Shown here one piece after another: positions 1-11,058 of a DNA stretch of 64,000 nucleotides (positions within the stretch are counted from its first letter, which is position 1; each line of letters begins with the position of its first letter). This DNA comes from Aphrophora alni (Eukaryota; Arthropoda; Insecta; Hemiptera; Aphrophoridae). The notes under the pieces are model-generated. The model did not search any database, had not been told where the DNA came from, and saw only the letters and a program-made list of their open reading frames with translations. The stretch lies in assembly GCA_963513935.1 (NCBI GenBank), contig OY740773.1:96085291-96149290 (forward strand), written 5' to 3'. Made by a program: the position numbers and the translations under genes.

Positions 1-596
1 ATAAAATGCTCAGATGATGACTTATTTACTGTTATTATTCAAGTAAAAGAATGAAAATATTTCGGTCAGTGGTTTTTGAGGAAATTGTCCTTATATTAGC
101 TTGGACTAGTATAGGGATTGTGCCTCCCCTTCATTAAAATAAGTATTTTCTTAAATAAAATATTTTACAGTTATTAACTAAACAAATGTAATTTTGTAAA
201 AGGATTTCTGCTAACGAAACAATTTTACAATGTCGTACAAGGTCAACTTCTTGTCATCACTTAGAAGCAAATCTGCTGTGGAGAAAGTGGATCTCCGTTT
301 CATTTATTTATTGTAAAACTTTAACAAATGTTACTCAGTATATTAAATGTAAATATAATATAATTTGGATAACTTATTTACTTGTTTATATTAATCATTT
401 TATATTCTAGTACAATAAATTACTCTATTGTATAAATTACTCCATGTTTAATTTCTTTGAAATAACAAATATATAAAGGGGCGATCGTAAAGTCTTCAAT
501 GATCTTATCACAAAATCCGATTATTTTATGAACAGCAGGGTTTCATGTAATGTTACCTAAAATTAAAACTTGTTTCATAAGCTTAGTTTCCTAATA

Positions 597-899
597 AATT
601 GTAATATATTGAGGGTACATTTTGTACTCACAACATACTAACTAAAAAACTGGGGTATAGAAATAATTACAACTAGATTGAAATTAAAACATGGTCTAAT
701 CTTCTTGCTGGCTGGGAACAGAGTAGGACGCTCAAAATGGTGTGTTCATGGATGTTCCTATGTGAGGGTGGGGGTTAGGAATAGACCAATAATTTATTCG
801 ATATATCTTTGTTACATATCACTCTACCTGTACAGACTAGTTAACAAAATACGTACTTTCAACTTTACTCAAGGTCAATGTGCATTAAATACATTCCAT
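597..899. other. Segment present in copy A, absent from copy B
   Basis: Copy A reads on from CTAATAAAT into about 303 bases that copy B lacks; copy B passes directly into GTTTCCACATTT at 13988. The six bases ATAAAT occur at both edges of the segment in copy A and once in copy B. This is the mark of a deletion in copy B through short homology, although an insertion in A is not excluded. A 101-codon frame crosses the segment but has no recognisable domain. Confidence 0.75.
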
Positions 900-3800
900 A
901 AATGTTTCCACATTTTTTTACGATTTGACTGTAGTAATTCTGCATTAGTTAAAGAATTTGAAATTATATTAAACATTAAATAACATTACTCAATATAAGA
1001 ATATAAATATATAATTTTTTCACGATTTTCTTTTAAAATCTTTTATGAAATTTTCAAATGTTTTCATATATTATAACATATCAAGGCACATTACTCAGAA
1101 AATTAATTCAAATAACTACATCAAACAATATTGAAGACATTTTTGACAAATGCAATTGACACACATATTTGAAAATTAATTTTAAATAGTCTGAAAAATA
1201 CGTCTTATCAATAACTCAAATATTGTAATAAATCCAGATACTTTCTCTATATTTTAAAATTTTGTTAAATACACAAAACATACATAATTGATACGATTCA
1301 ATTAAATTGTCACACATAAAACTCCTTGTTACAGTGTTAGAAATAATATGTTCTAAATGTTGAAATTAATGTGATCAGTCGTTCATTTTCCATGCACTTC
1401 AATCTATACCGTAATTAATTCATTGTACAGTCATCACTAATTGGTTTTGTTTGAATTTATAGGTCTTTTATGAGATTTTAATTAAAGCGTACCATATAAA
1501 GCGTTCAATAAAATTTACAAAATGGCAATTACAACTTTACGCTGAAATTAGGCAAAATACTTCCTGCAGTTGTCGCACTCAAAAAAGTCTAAATCTCATA
1601 TAGAGAGAGTGGAATACAATGAGGTTACTCAATGTTAACTTACCGTCCACCCTCAATGGAAAATTTGGATCGGAACATTGTATCTAGGTGTTAGTTAAAA
1701 AATGTCCATCCCATTTGCTGAGGTATTTGCTACAGGTGAATTAATAATTAAATAACAAATGTTGTAGGATTGAATCAATTTAGCAAATACAATATTTATT
1801 GAAATATAAGTAATTGAGTAATTGCATTAGAAAATTATAATTATCGATGTGAAATAAATGTTGTTAGAAAGAATTAAGACGCATACCAGATTAATCGTCT
1901 TAATCACGAATCCTGAAAATAAAATTGAAATAACTTCTTTTTTATAAAAGTTTTTCATTTTTTAGAAATATCACTGTCATTTTCAAAGTTAATTTAATTT
2001 TTATTACGGCAACGTTTTTGTTATGTCATCGTATTTAACGTCATAAAAATAGCTAGTTTTTCTTAGAGATTAAAAAAAAAATCTAAATTAAATTTGTCAA
2101 GGACATTTCACTTTGTAGTCAATATTTTAAGAAATAAACATTATATATTTTGAAGTAATAAAGTTAAGATTATTAATGCAAAATATTTGTTTAGTATAAA
2201 TATTTTGTTGAAAAATTCTAAATAATTGTCTTACCTTATTTAGATAAAGTTAAACATATGTTTTATTTGTTGTGTTTATTTTTTAATATAGAACTAAAGT
2301 TCTTAATTTCCAAAAAAATTTATTGTATTGTTAAATAGCTTTAAAATAATTGAAATAATTTAAAACTTAATTAACCATTAGACAAACGTTCATAAAACAA
2401 AAGTAAATAATGTATTTTTTTACGCCCGTAACAAACAACTTCTTTTGTTTCAAACTTCTTTTGTTGCAAAAAATATATTCTTGATTTATTATTTTATAAA
2501 CTTAAATTACTCACTCGTTATATTAAGAATAATCCACTCCAATTTAATTGTTTAAAAATGTAATAAAATGGTTATGCGTTTTAGCTTCTTTAACTTCTGT
2601 TTTATTAATCTCTGATATTTATTTATTTAAGTTGTACGAGAGGACTAGCTTTCGTGAATAAAATGATGTTTTCATATTGAACTCTTACCAGCAGCGGAAC
2701 ACAAATTTCCAGCATACACAATGGCTGGTGTAACTGATATTCTTGAACTCTAATACGCTGCTGGCGTTGTCATTGTTCTTCTAGAAACAAAGCATAAAAT
2801 AAGTTTGCTAACAATGGATTTTCCTTTATATTTACAGTACGACAGTCGGTAAATTTAAATTTTAACCAGAAGTGAAGTATAAGAAATTACAGACGAATCT
2901 AATATTTTTACTACAATGTTTTTTGTTTTTTTTTTTACTCTATTGTTTAAGTCAAAAATGAAATTTGTTTAATGTTTTACATTTTAGAGTGTATATCTCA
3001 TGTACCAAATTTATTTAGCTTAAATATGGGATTTATATCCGTTGTATTTGATTAAATCTTGAATGATTTTTTTACAGATCCAATTGTTCGTTAAATTAAT
3101 AAAATACCCATGAATCCAGGTAACTCTGGAATATATTATTAAATTCTGTAACAGAATTTCCCTTTTTTCAAATATTGTTGTAGATTGTTGTACAACTTCA
3201 AGCCAATGTGGTGCATATCGTGTTTTAAATTTAGTATATGAATTGGAACTACATTATGTATTTCGTAATGTTGGTGGAGTGTGACACAAATATGGTAGTT
3301 TTTTAAAAAACAATAAAAAGAGTAAAATGTAAAATTTCTATTTTTTCTGGTACCGATAATTTGACAGACTCTACAGAAATACCCCAAATAAATACTGCAT
3401 AACTGATATGCATGTGTAGACGTATGCATTACATACATATTAACTTAATAGTGAATAAAATGGAAATATGTAAAATATAACGAAATGCAGAACTATCTGA
3501 AATAAATTTAGCATAAACAGAACTGATATGGTTATTTCATTTTAGGAATATTACCAACTCATTAAACTTTGAAGTGTCTGCATCTTGTTTAGATAAGTTA
3601 TTCAATTTAAGCTCGATATGAGTTAAATTTTACGTTTATGTTTCAACAAATATAGAAGATCTTTTATATTTTTAATGAAATTTAATTATATATGCATTAT
3701 TTTTCTTTGCATATAGCACATACTATCAATCGACGTAGTAGATATAGTAGTTTATAAAGATAGTAATTACTATAATACGAGTATAATTGCCGAAACAAAC

Positions 3801-4192
3801 TGTTAACGTATTTGATTCAATTTGTAAAAAAATATTTTCATAAATCATTTAATAATGGAGGAGTGTATGAATGATAATGATTGTGTACCCGTGAAAGCTA
3901 CTATGAATGAATGTACGTAGTTCTATGTTTTAGTGATGAAATTGTCTCATTTTTGTTCTGCTTTTGTATTTTTAGCAGGTAGTTGTTGTTTTGGTTATAT
4001 AAAGTAATCATTTAACCTAATGTTTAGAAGCTGTTCAGAATTATTTTTCTATAGATTCCTATGAGGGTTTAATGTTTATTTAGTGTGAACTCGGTCAGCT
4101 GTATTTTTCCCTCTCAATTTAACTACTAAAATTAGGTTGTTAAATGCTTATGTACAATTATTTCATTTATTTTTTTCTACTGCGAGGTATTA

Positions 4193-4672
4193 TTTCTTTC
4201 TAATTTTTAGAAATTTTCTAATTGGAAATAGAACTTATATTAGTTTATTCTTAGACCAAGACTTAGTAAATTGTAAGATTTTAGTTAATAAAACCATTCA
4301 TTAATTCAATTTTAAAAATTCATCAAGTGAGCTTGTATCAGCTACTGAAAATTCTTGACTAAAATAATTAACGTCAGGCACTTGGGATTTATCATTCACT
4401 TACACTGAGTTGTATAATTAGGTAATATTTTGTCCTACGAAATGAAAATACGTTTGACTTTGTGGTTGTATTTTATCGTTATTTTTATAAGAAAATTTAG
4501 ACTATTAATTTTTTAAACAAAAGTTAAGAATTTTTATTTAATAATAAAGCAAATAAATGACGTGTGAATTTTTTTCATATCCTTGTAGAATAATTTCAAG
4601 TAACCAATACGAACACAGTAAAGGGATCCATTTATAAATGCACGGTACTTTAAGAGAATGAAAGACGTTTAA
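4193..4672 (+). repeat. Upstream half of a local direct repeat flanking the piggyBac remnant
   Basis: These 480 bases recur at 5279-5738 in the same orientation, and once only in copy B (ending at 17726). This copy ends exactly at TTAA (4669-4672), where the piggyBac end begins. It retains a stretch around 4600-4630 (AATACGAACACAG) that copy B also has and the downstream repeat has lost. Confidence 0.85.
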
Positions 4673-5278
4673 CCCTAGGTCTCCCAACCTTTTTGTTGTT
4701 ACATGTTATCCCAAGGGGGGACAAAAAATGCCTACAAATCATTTTAACTAAAATATACACAATGTAGTTACACTGACACTGAGCTAAAGAAGTAAACCTG
4801 TTGAAACTTCTAAAATCTTTAATGAAATAATAATTATTGGTTTACAACAACTATTAGTGGCAACAAAAATATTCAAATAACATAAATAAATTTAAGTAAA
4901 AAAAACTGTTTTTTAAAAACATTGTTCTTATTCTGAGTCTGTATGTTCATTTTCACAAGAAAAACACATGTTGGTCTTCTTGGTATGCATGCCACAAACA
5001 TATTTACAGCATTTGCAGCAAACAATAGTGGTCTTGCTAAGTTTTGGCTTTGCTCCTCTTGCAGCATTAGATGAACAAATGTGGCAACGCCCTTTTGAAG
5101 ATGGAGCAGGTCTGTTTGCCGTTTGCTGGTGAAGTTTTTTTGATAGAATATTTTCCATTGAATGAACAATATGTTTTTGCAAACCAGAAATATTCTGAGA
5201 GCGCCTTTCAACATTCGGTTTTATCAGTTCTAAGCCTAGCTGCTGTAAAAATATTCTTCTTCTATTGTGTTCTATTTC
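4673..5278 (-). mobile_element. piggyBac-like transposon, 3' end only
   Basis: The segment starts directly after TTAA (4669-4672) with CCCTAGGTCTCCC, matching the piggyBac hallmark of a TTAA target and CCCTA terminal repeat. About 255 bases of 3' untranslated DNA lead to the C-terminal part of a transposase read on the minus strand. The element stops abruptly at 5278 inside the coding region, at a junction with TTTCTTTCTAAT homology to 4193. The 5' end, the DDD catalytic core and the other terminal repeat are missing. Copy B shows the uninterrupted site GACGTTTAAGAATATAAA at 17719-17736. Confidence 0.88.
4928..5278 (-). pseudogene. piggyBac transposase, C-terminal fragment with cysteine-rich finger
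   Basis: The minus-strand frame is open from the break at 5278 to TAA at 4928-4930 (116 codons), with no native start. The upstream part reads RRRIFLQQLGLELIKPNVER, which resembles the region before the terminal finger in piggyBac transposases. The tail carries the cysteine/histidine cluster CHIC...VCCKCCKYVCGMH...CFSC, the C-terminal cross-brace finger of this family that binds the transposon ends. The catalytic domain is absent, so it cannot encode an active enzyme. The frame itself has no stop or frameshift, suggesting the insertion is young compared with other relics in the window. A domesticated gene is unlikely because the terminal repeat is still attached. Confidence 0.88.
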
Positions 5279-5738
5279 TTTCTTTCTAATTTTTAGAAAT
5301 TTTCTAATTGGAAATAGAACTTATATTAGTTTATTCTTAGACCAAGACTTAGTAAATTGTAAGATTTTAGTTAATAAAACCATTCATTAATTCAATTTTA
5401 AAAATTCATCAAGTGAGCTTGTATCAGCTACTAAAAATTCTTGACTAAAATAATTAACGTCAGGCACTTGGGATTTATCATTCACTTACACTGAGTTGTA
5501 TAATTAGGTAATATTTTGTCCTACGAAATAAAAATACGTTTGACTTTGTGGTTGTATTTTATCGTTATTTTTATAAGAAAATTTAGACTATTAATTTTTT
5601 AAACAAAAGTTAAGAATTTTTATTTAATAATAAAGCAAATAAATGACGTGTGAATTTTTTTCATATCCTTGTAGAATAATTTCAAGTAACCATGCATTTA
5701 TAAATGCATGGTACTTTAAGAGAATGAAAGACGTTTAA
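5279..5738 (+). repeat. Downstream half of the local direct repeat, with unoccupied TTAA
   Basis: This repeats 4193-4672 after the piggyBac fragment and runs through an unoccupied TTAA (5735-5738) into the flank shared with copy B. It has lost about 22 bases near 5690 that both the upstream repeat and copy B keep. So the upstream repeat is closer to the ancestral sequence. Confidence 0.85.
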
Positions 5739-5771
5739 GAATATAAATTTATTTTATTTTTTGTATAATAT

Positions 5772-7559
5772 GCATGCTTCACCAGCATTTAAATTATTTC
5801 CCATTTAGTTTTTTACGCGATAAAACAAAATATTTATTTTAAACTTGCCCCAGAGCATAGTGGCTAGTTTGTTTTATCGTTGTATGAAACAATTATGCAA
5901 CAAACACAACAGTGGAGAGGAAACGAGAGGAGTTGATGGTACGACATAATTCATTGAAGTTGTCAGGTTTAGTGTCCATTTATTTAGCTGTCTAATTCCA
6001 GTTTTTAGAAAGTTCCTGACATTTGCTAGTTTACCTGCCACAATCTCTTATTTCAGGGAAAGGAAATGTGGCTTTAGAAACTATAGTGGATGATACGTAA
6101 GGAGTTTCACTGTATGGACGACAACAGACAATGTTTAGGCAAGCATTATGAACTTGGGTGAAGGATCCAACCGACCATAATTAGAAGGGTAATGATAATT
6201 CTGTGATGAAGGAACAACCTGTAAACTACTCATTAGGCAGACATCCTGAATGTTTAGGAGCTATAACTAATTTATCACTATCAGTAGATGAGCAGGAGGG
6301 ACAACCTATAGAATAAGAGTAAGCAGGAGTAATGATTGTCCTCAAGGACAACCAACAGATCGCGGTTAGGCAGGGGTTCTAAATCTGATGGAAGAACAAA
6401 CAACAGACAACATTTAAATGTGTAATCAAATTTGTAAAAATACCTGCTGTTTGATTACCAAGAAATATAATTCAATGACATACCAACTGTTAAAGTCGAG
6501 CTGTTTAACAAAATTACTGGTTTAATATTTTTTTACTTCCCAAAATAAAGCTTCGGTTTTGTATAGTCTGAATACCAACATAGTTTTTTTTAAATACATT
6601 TATATAGTTATTACTATTTTGTACAATACTCAGATTGTACTCACATATTATTGAGTACGGGAATGACAAGGTATCCTAGCAAGAACTAAACTTCATTTAA
6701 TCTATTTTTGAGTTGAATCCCACTCTTATATCTTTACTATGAGCTCTTTGTTGACCAACTATTGTTCTCTTCCGCCCTGACACTTTAAAACTATTTACAC
6801 TTTAAAGCAGTAATTTTGTTAAACAGCTCGACTTTAACAGTTGGTATGTCATTTAATTATATTTCTTGGTAATCAAACAGCAGGCATTTTTACAAATTCG
6901 ATTACACAATTAAATGTAGTCGGTTGTTTGTTCTTCCAGCAGATTCAGAACCCCTGCCTAACCGCGATCTGTTAATTGTCCTTGGGGACAATCATTACTC
7001 CTGCTTACTCTTATTCTATACGTTGTCTCTCCTGCTTATCTACTGATAGTGATAAATTAGTTATTCCTCCTAAACATTCAGGATGTCTGCCTAATGAGTA
7101 GTTTACAGGTTGTTCCTCATCACAGGATTATCACTACTCTTCTGATTATGGTCCGTTGGATCCTTCACCCAAGTTCAGAATGCTTGCCTAAACATTGTCT
7201 GTTGTCGTCCATACAGTGAAACTCCTTACGTCTCATCCACTATTATAGTTTCTATAGCCACATTTCCTTTCCCTGAAATAAGGGACTGTGGCAGGTAAAC
7301 TAGCAAATGTCAGGAACTTTCTAAAAACTGGAATTAGACGTCTAAATAAATGGACACTAAACCTGACAACTTCAATGAAATATGTCGTACCACATCCCCT
7401 CCTCCCGTTTCCTCTCCACTGTTGTGATTGTTGCATAATTGTTTCATATAACGATAAAACAGACTAGCCACTATGCTCTGGGGCAAGTTTAAAATAAATA
7501 TTTTGTTTTATCGCGTATAAAACTAAATGGGAAATAATTTAAATGCTGGTGAAGCATGC
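5772..7559. mobile_element. Foldback element 1 (copy A), about 750-bp inverted arms
   Basis: The left arm begins GCATGCTTCACCAGCATTTA at 5772 and runs to about 6520. The right arm, from about 6808 to 7559, is its reverse complement and ends CTGGTGAAGCATGC. The arms share distinctive stretches such as the GAGGAAACG/CGTTTCCTC area and CCTGCCTAACCGCGATCTG. The loop of about 290 bases (6521-6807) has no protein match. No transposase is encoded, so this is a non-autonomous foldback or an inverted duplication. The flanks are both T-rich, and I could not fix a target-site duplication. Short open frames at both ends are the same sequence read from each arm and are not genes. Confidence 0.88.
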
Positions 7560-8975
7560 AATTTTATTTCTATTATTATTTATACGTTTTTTTTTTTTTT
7601 TATTAACGGAATTGTATTTTTTGGAACGTAGGTCCGTGACCACGAAATGAGACCCGATTCTGACCTTTAGAAAAAAAAATGTAATTATTAAAATTTAGTT
7701 ATAATAATTTTAAGAGATTAAAAACCCTCAAATTGCTTTTTGACGATTTCGCCATTAACATTTCAGATAATCTTAAATGTATTGCCAAAGATGTACCAAA
7801 GTTAATTCATTTTCTATTTTGTTTATATTATTGGAATAAAAACATTAATTTTTGTTACCTAATACTTAAAACAAAATTCAGCGTAGATTAAGTGTGAATA
7901 TAAATAATACACTAAAACAATCATACATTGATTTTCTTTCTCAAACTAAATTTTCATTTCGATGATCTAATGGTTCCTCAACTATCTACACTCTTAGTTA
8001 TACATAGCAATGGCAAAAGTATCAATTTAAAGCTTATCTCTTTTATTTAGGTTGTGAATGACAAAAGTTCCCAACGACGATAACGCAAAGCTATAAATCA
8101 ACCAACATCTGTCTTGTTTCGGCTTGTAAATGTGTTCGTTCAAGAGTAAAATGTCGCTCCAGAACACAAAATCGAGGACGTACTATAAATCGATTCTATT
8201 GCATGCACTGAACGTTCAATAATGACATCCAAAGTAATATTTCTTTGAAATAGAAAAAAGATTAAACATATGGATATTAAATAATTTGCAATACAGTAAG
8301 TATCTTTACATACTTGTATACAAAAAAAGAAAAGTAAATTGGAAATGAAAAACACTTAATTATCATTCATATTTTATTTGATTTATTATTGTTTTGTTCA
8401 AATTAATACAATAAGTAATCAGAAATAAAAGGAAACTTACCTTTTGAAGAACCGATTACTCATAGTAATACAATTTTCAATATATAATCAGTACATTCTT
8501 AACCATCAGAAGAGTATTACGACGGCCGGTTTGTAAATTAGAATAGTTAAAATAAAATATAAATGGGTATGAAAAACCAACACTACAAATTAGTCGTTCT
8601 CTTTGATCTATGGTTTTACAAATTCTCAGATTGAATAAATGTGGACGAGTCATAAATCTACCATTTCATCTTCAATACTTATAGGCATTTCTACGCTGAA
8701 TTTTGGTTTAAATATTAGGTAACAAAATCTAATACTTTCAATCCAATAATATTATAAACAAAATAGAAATTCAGTTAACTTTGGTACATCTTTAGCAATA
8801 TATTTAAGATTATCTGACTTGTTAATGGCAAAATCTTCAAAACGCTATTTGAGGGTTCTTAATCTCTTAGCCTCATTATAATCTAAATATTAATAATTAC
8901 ATTTTTTCTAAAGGCCTGAATAGGTTCTCATTTCGTAGTCACGGACCTACGTTCCAAAAAATACAATTCCATTAA
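7560..8975. mobile_element. Foldback element 2 (copy A), about 300-bp inverted arms
   Basis: It starts where element 1 ends. The left arm (about 7590-7880) contains GGAACGTAGGTCCGTGACCA, and the right arm (about 8690-8975) contains the reverse complement GTCACGGACCTACGTTCC. The arms have diverged somewhat, so the inversion is older than the A/B duplication. The right tip is about 45 bases shorter than in copy B. The centre (8041-8225) is patch Z, which recurs in blocks C and Q outside any obvious inverted repeat. No transposase is present. Confidence 0.85.
8041..8225 (+). repeat. Conserved patch Z (copy in A)
   Basis: It begins TTTATTTAGGTTGTGAATGA and contains GTTCCCAACGACGATAAC. Related copies lie at about 20020-20205 (B), 30451-30640 (C) and 59191-59345 (Q). 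Substitutions and small indels break every reading frame differently in each copy, so protein coding is not supported on either strand. Confidence 0.8.
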
Positions 8976-11058
8976 TTCTTCATATTAGTTACATTTCATT
9001 ATTTAAAACAAATACTTTAAATTGTAACCAACTGAGTTTAATATTTACCTTGCGACAAAATTATATAAGTTAAATCTCAAATAAGAATCTGAATATTTTT
9101 TTCGGACGACTGGAAGAGAAAAGGCACTTTTGAAGAGAAAAGGTACAGAAATATAAATTTTCGGGAACCAAGAACGCTTTATACGTTCTTTATACGTACA
9201 CTAAAGGGTACTAAATTGAATTTCTATAATATTTTATGTAAAGTGCAACAACAATTATTAAATTTACACCACAGCCTTTACATCACATATTCCTCCAAAA
9301 CTCAACCGACTCAAATGGCAGTTGTCGGGTAATGCAAAAACACTCTTTCAGACTTGTGACTTAGTCACTATAAATATAATTACTTATATACCAAATTGTT
9401 TTTTATAAAAGTATTACATATCTTTTTGTGGTAAGACAAGTATTATATCATGATAATTTCATTAAGATTGTTGATTTTTATGAATAGTTATAACTTTTAT
9501 ATTGCTTAATAATAAATGTGTTTTTACTTACTGCACAACAAAATCTAACAATTTATACTAATCAAACCTAAACACTCTCCCGCTCCATATACTTAAGATG
9601 GATATAACCTTAAAAAACCAAAACAATTACCTACACCTAATCTATCAGATCCTATTATAGGCTACTTAAATGTAAAATAATAACTTCAATTTTAAAAAAA
9701 TTATGTGTAATATTACAATGTAATTTAATATTATGTAGAGTTCTCAAAGTTTTATAAATTATGATGATAATCATTTTATCGAAATGTATTTAGGAGACAA
9801 AATAATATTAATTACTGTGTTATTAAATTTTGTTCCTATTAATGTAGTTAGGGGAGTTATTCATTTGTTGTGTGGATTAAACTACAGTGCTCCTTGAGAA
9901 AGCTCAAATTGTAATTGAGAAATCTTCCACAGTAATCAAACTAAGTATAAGAACTCATCACTTAAATAAATTATTTGACTTTTGTGATTTAGAAATATGA
10001 ATTTAACAATAATTGTAGTAATGATGTCTACGATTTTGTAATAAATAATATTGATATAATCAAACAACAAAATAAACTTCATAGAAGTAAAAACTCAATG
10101 AGGCCATGTTATTATTATTATCTAATTCTGTTTACATAAAAAAAAAACAACGTATGTCTCAAATAGTTTTTTTATTCTATTTTTAAAGAAGACATGTTTA
10201 CGAAAACTTAGATAGTTTTATTATCAAGAGTTTTTTTAATAAAGGTCTGCAAAACTTCACGTTTACTTTATATGACAGATACTATATTATATGAGTTTGA
10301 ACAAAGACAGGATCTGGAACAAAGTGGGATGGAGGAGGGATCCAGTGCACTTTATAGCACAGTTAACTCATGATGAAGGAAACAATGGTCTCTAATAAAT
10401 CTTTGTGCACTTTTATGCTGAATATCCGAGAAACTTGTATTATTATTATTTTTTCTTAGTGTTTACTTTGGAAAAATGTACAAATGTAATGTAATGTACG
10501 TAAAACCACTAATCTAATAGTTGCATTGTCAAATACGGGAAGTGAAAACACATAAATACAAACATCGCCTTTATTTAGCGGAAGTACTTTTGTGTTATAT
10601 GTTATATTAAAATTATATTTAAAACCAAAAAAATCCTTTTCTGTATTTTTAACTTACAGAACATGTTATATTATAATGTTTTTTAATGTAACTGATTTTG
10701 TACTTTTCTGTTTATCCAATTTGTTTCAACACATTATAAACAAAGTTTAGAAATTTTGAATAACAATGAAATCTATAAATTATAAGAAACGATAGGGTTA
10801 AATTTATGGAGATAGAAACATAATGTAAAACGAAAGCGTGAACGAAGTAAGTGGTTATGATTTTGCTTCATCACCACTGCACAAACATCTTCAGCTCTTA
10901 AGTAAAGTGTCAATTGAAATACAATACCAAGAGGCTATGAGTAAAGAAAAGGAAACAGATTCCTTACGTGGAATTAAATTTATGGGGACGCAGGAGATTT
11001 TAGTTTATATTTATTTATTTAAACGTATATAATGTTTTTTTAATCTGAAATTTAAAGG

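Larger units (their letters stand above)
1..11058 (+). repeat. Copy A of a long direct duplication
   Basis: The sequence from base 1 matches the sequence from 13415 base for base over long stretches, and the match runs to about 11058 (about 23080 in the other copy). The first copy may begin before the window. Copy A is longer because it contains a 303-bp segment (597-899) and a piggyBac-related rearrangement (4193-5738) that copy B lacks. No reading frame in 1-4190 or 8976-11058 resembles a known protein, and the short open frames there are not conserved between the copies. 1-4190 is AT-rich non-coding DNA; 8976-11058 is similar and includes patch W (10293-10385), which recurs in the older blocks P and Q. 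Confidence 0.93.

Noticed and set aside
678..983. 101-codon frame in copy A
   Set aside because: Mostly inside the segment missing from copy B; no domain and AT-biased composition.
4873..5214. 113-codon frame overlapping the piggyBac fragment
   Set aside because: Out of phase with the recognisable cysteine finger; a shadow frame.
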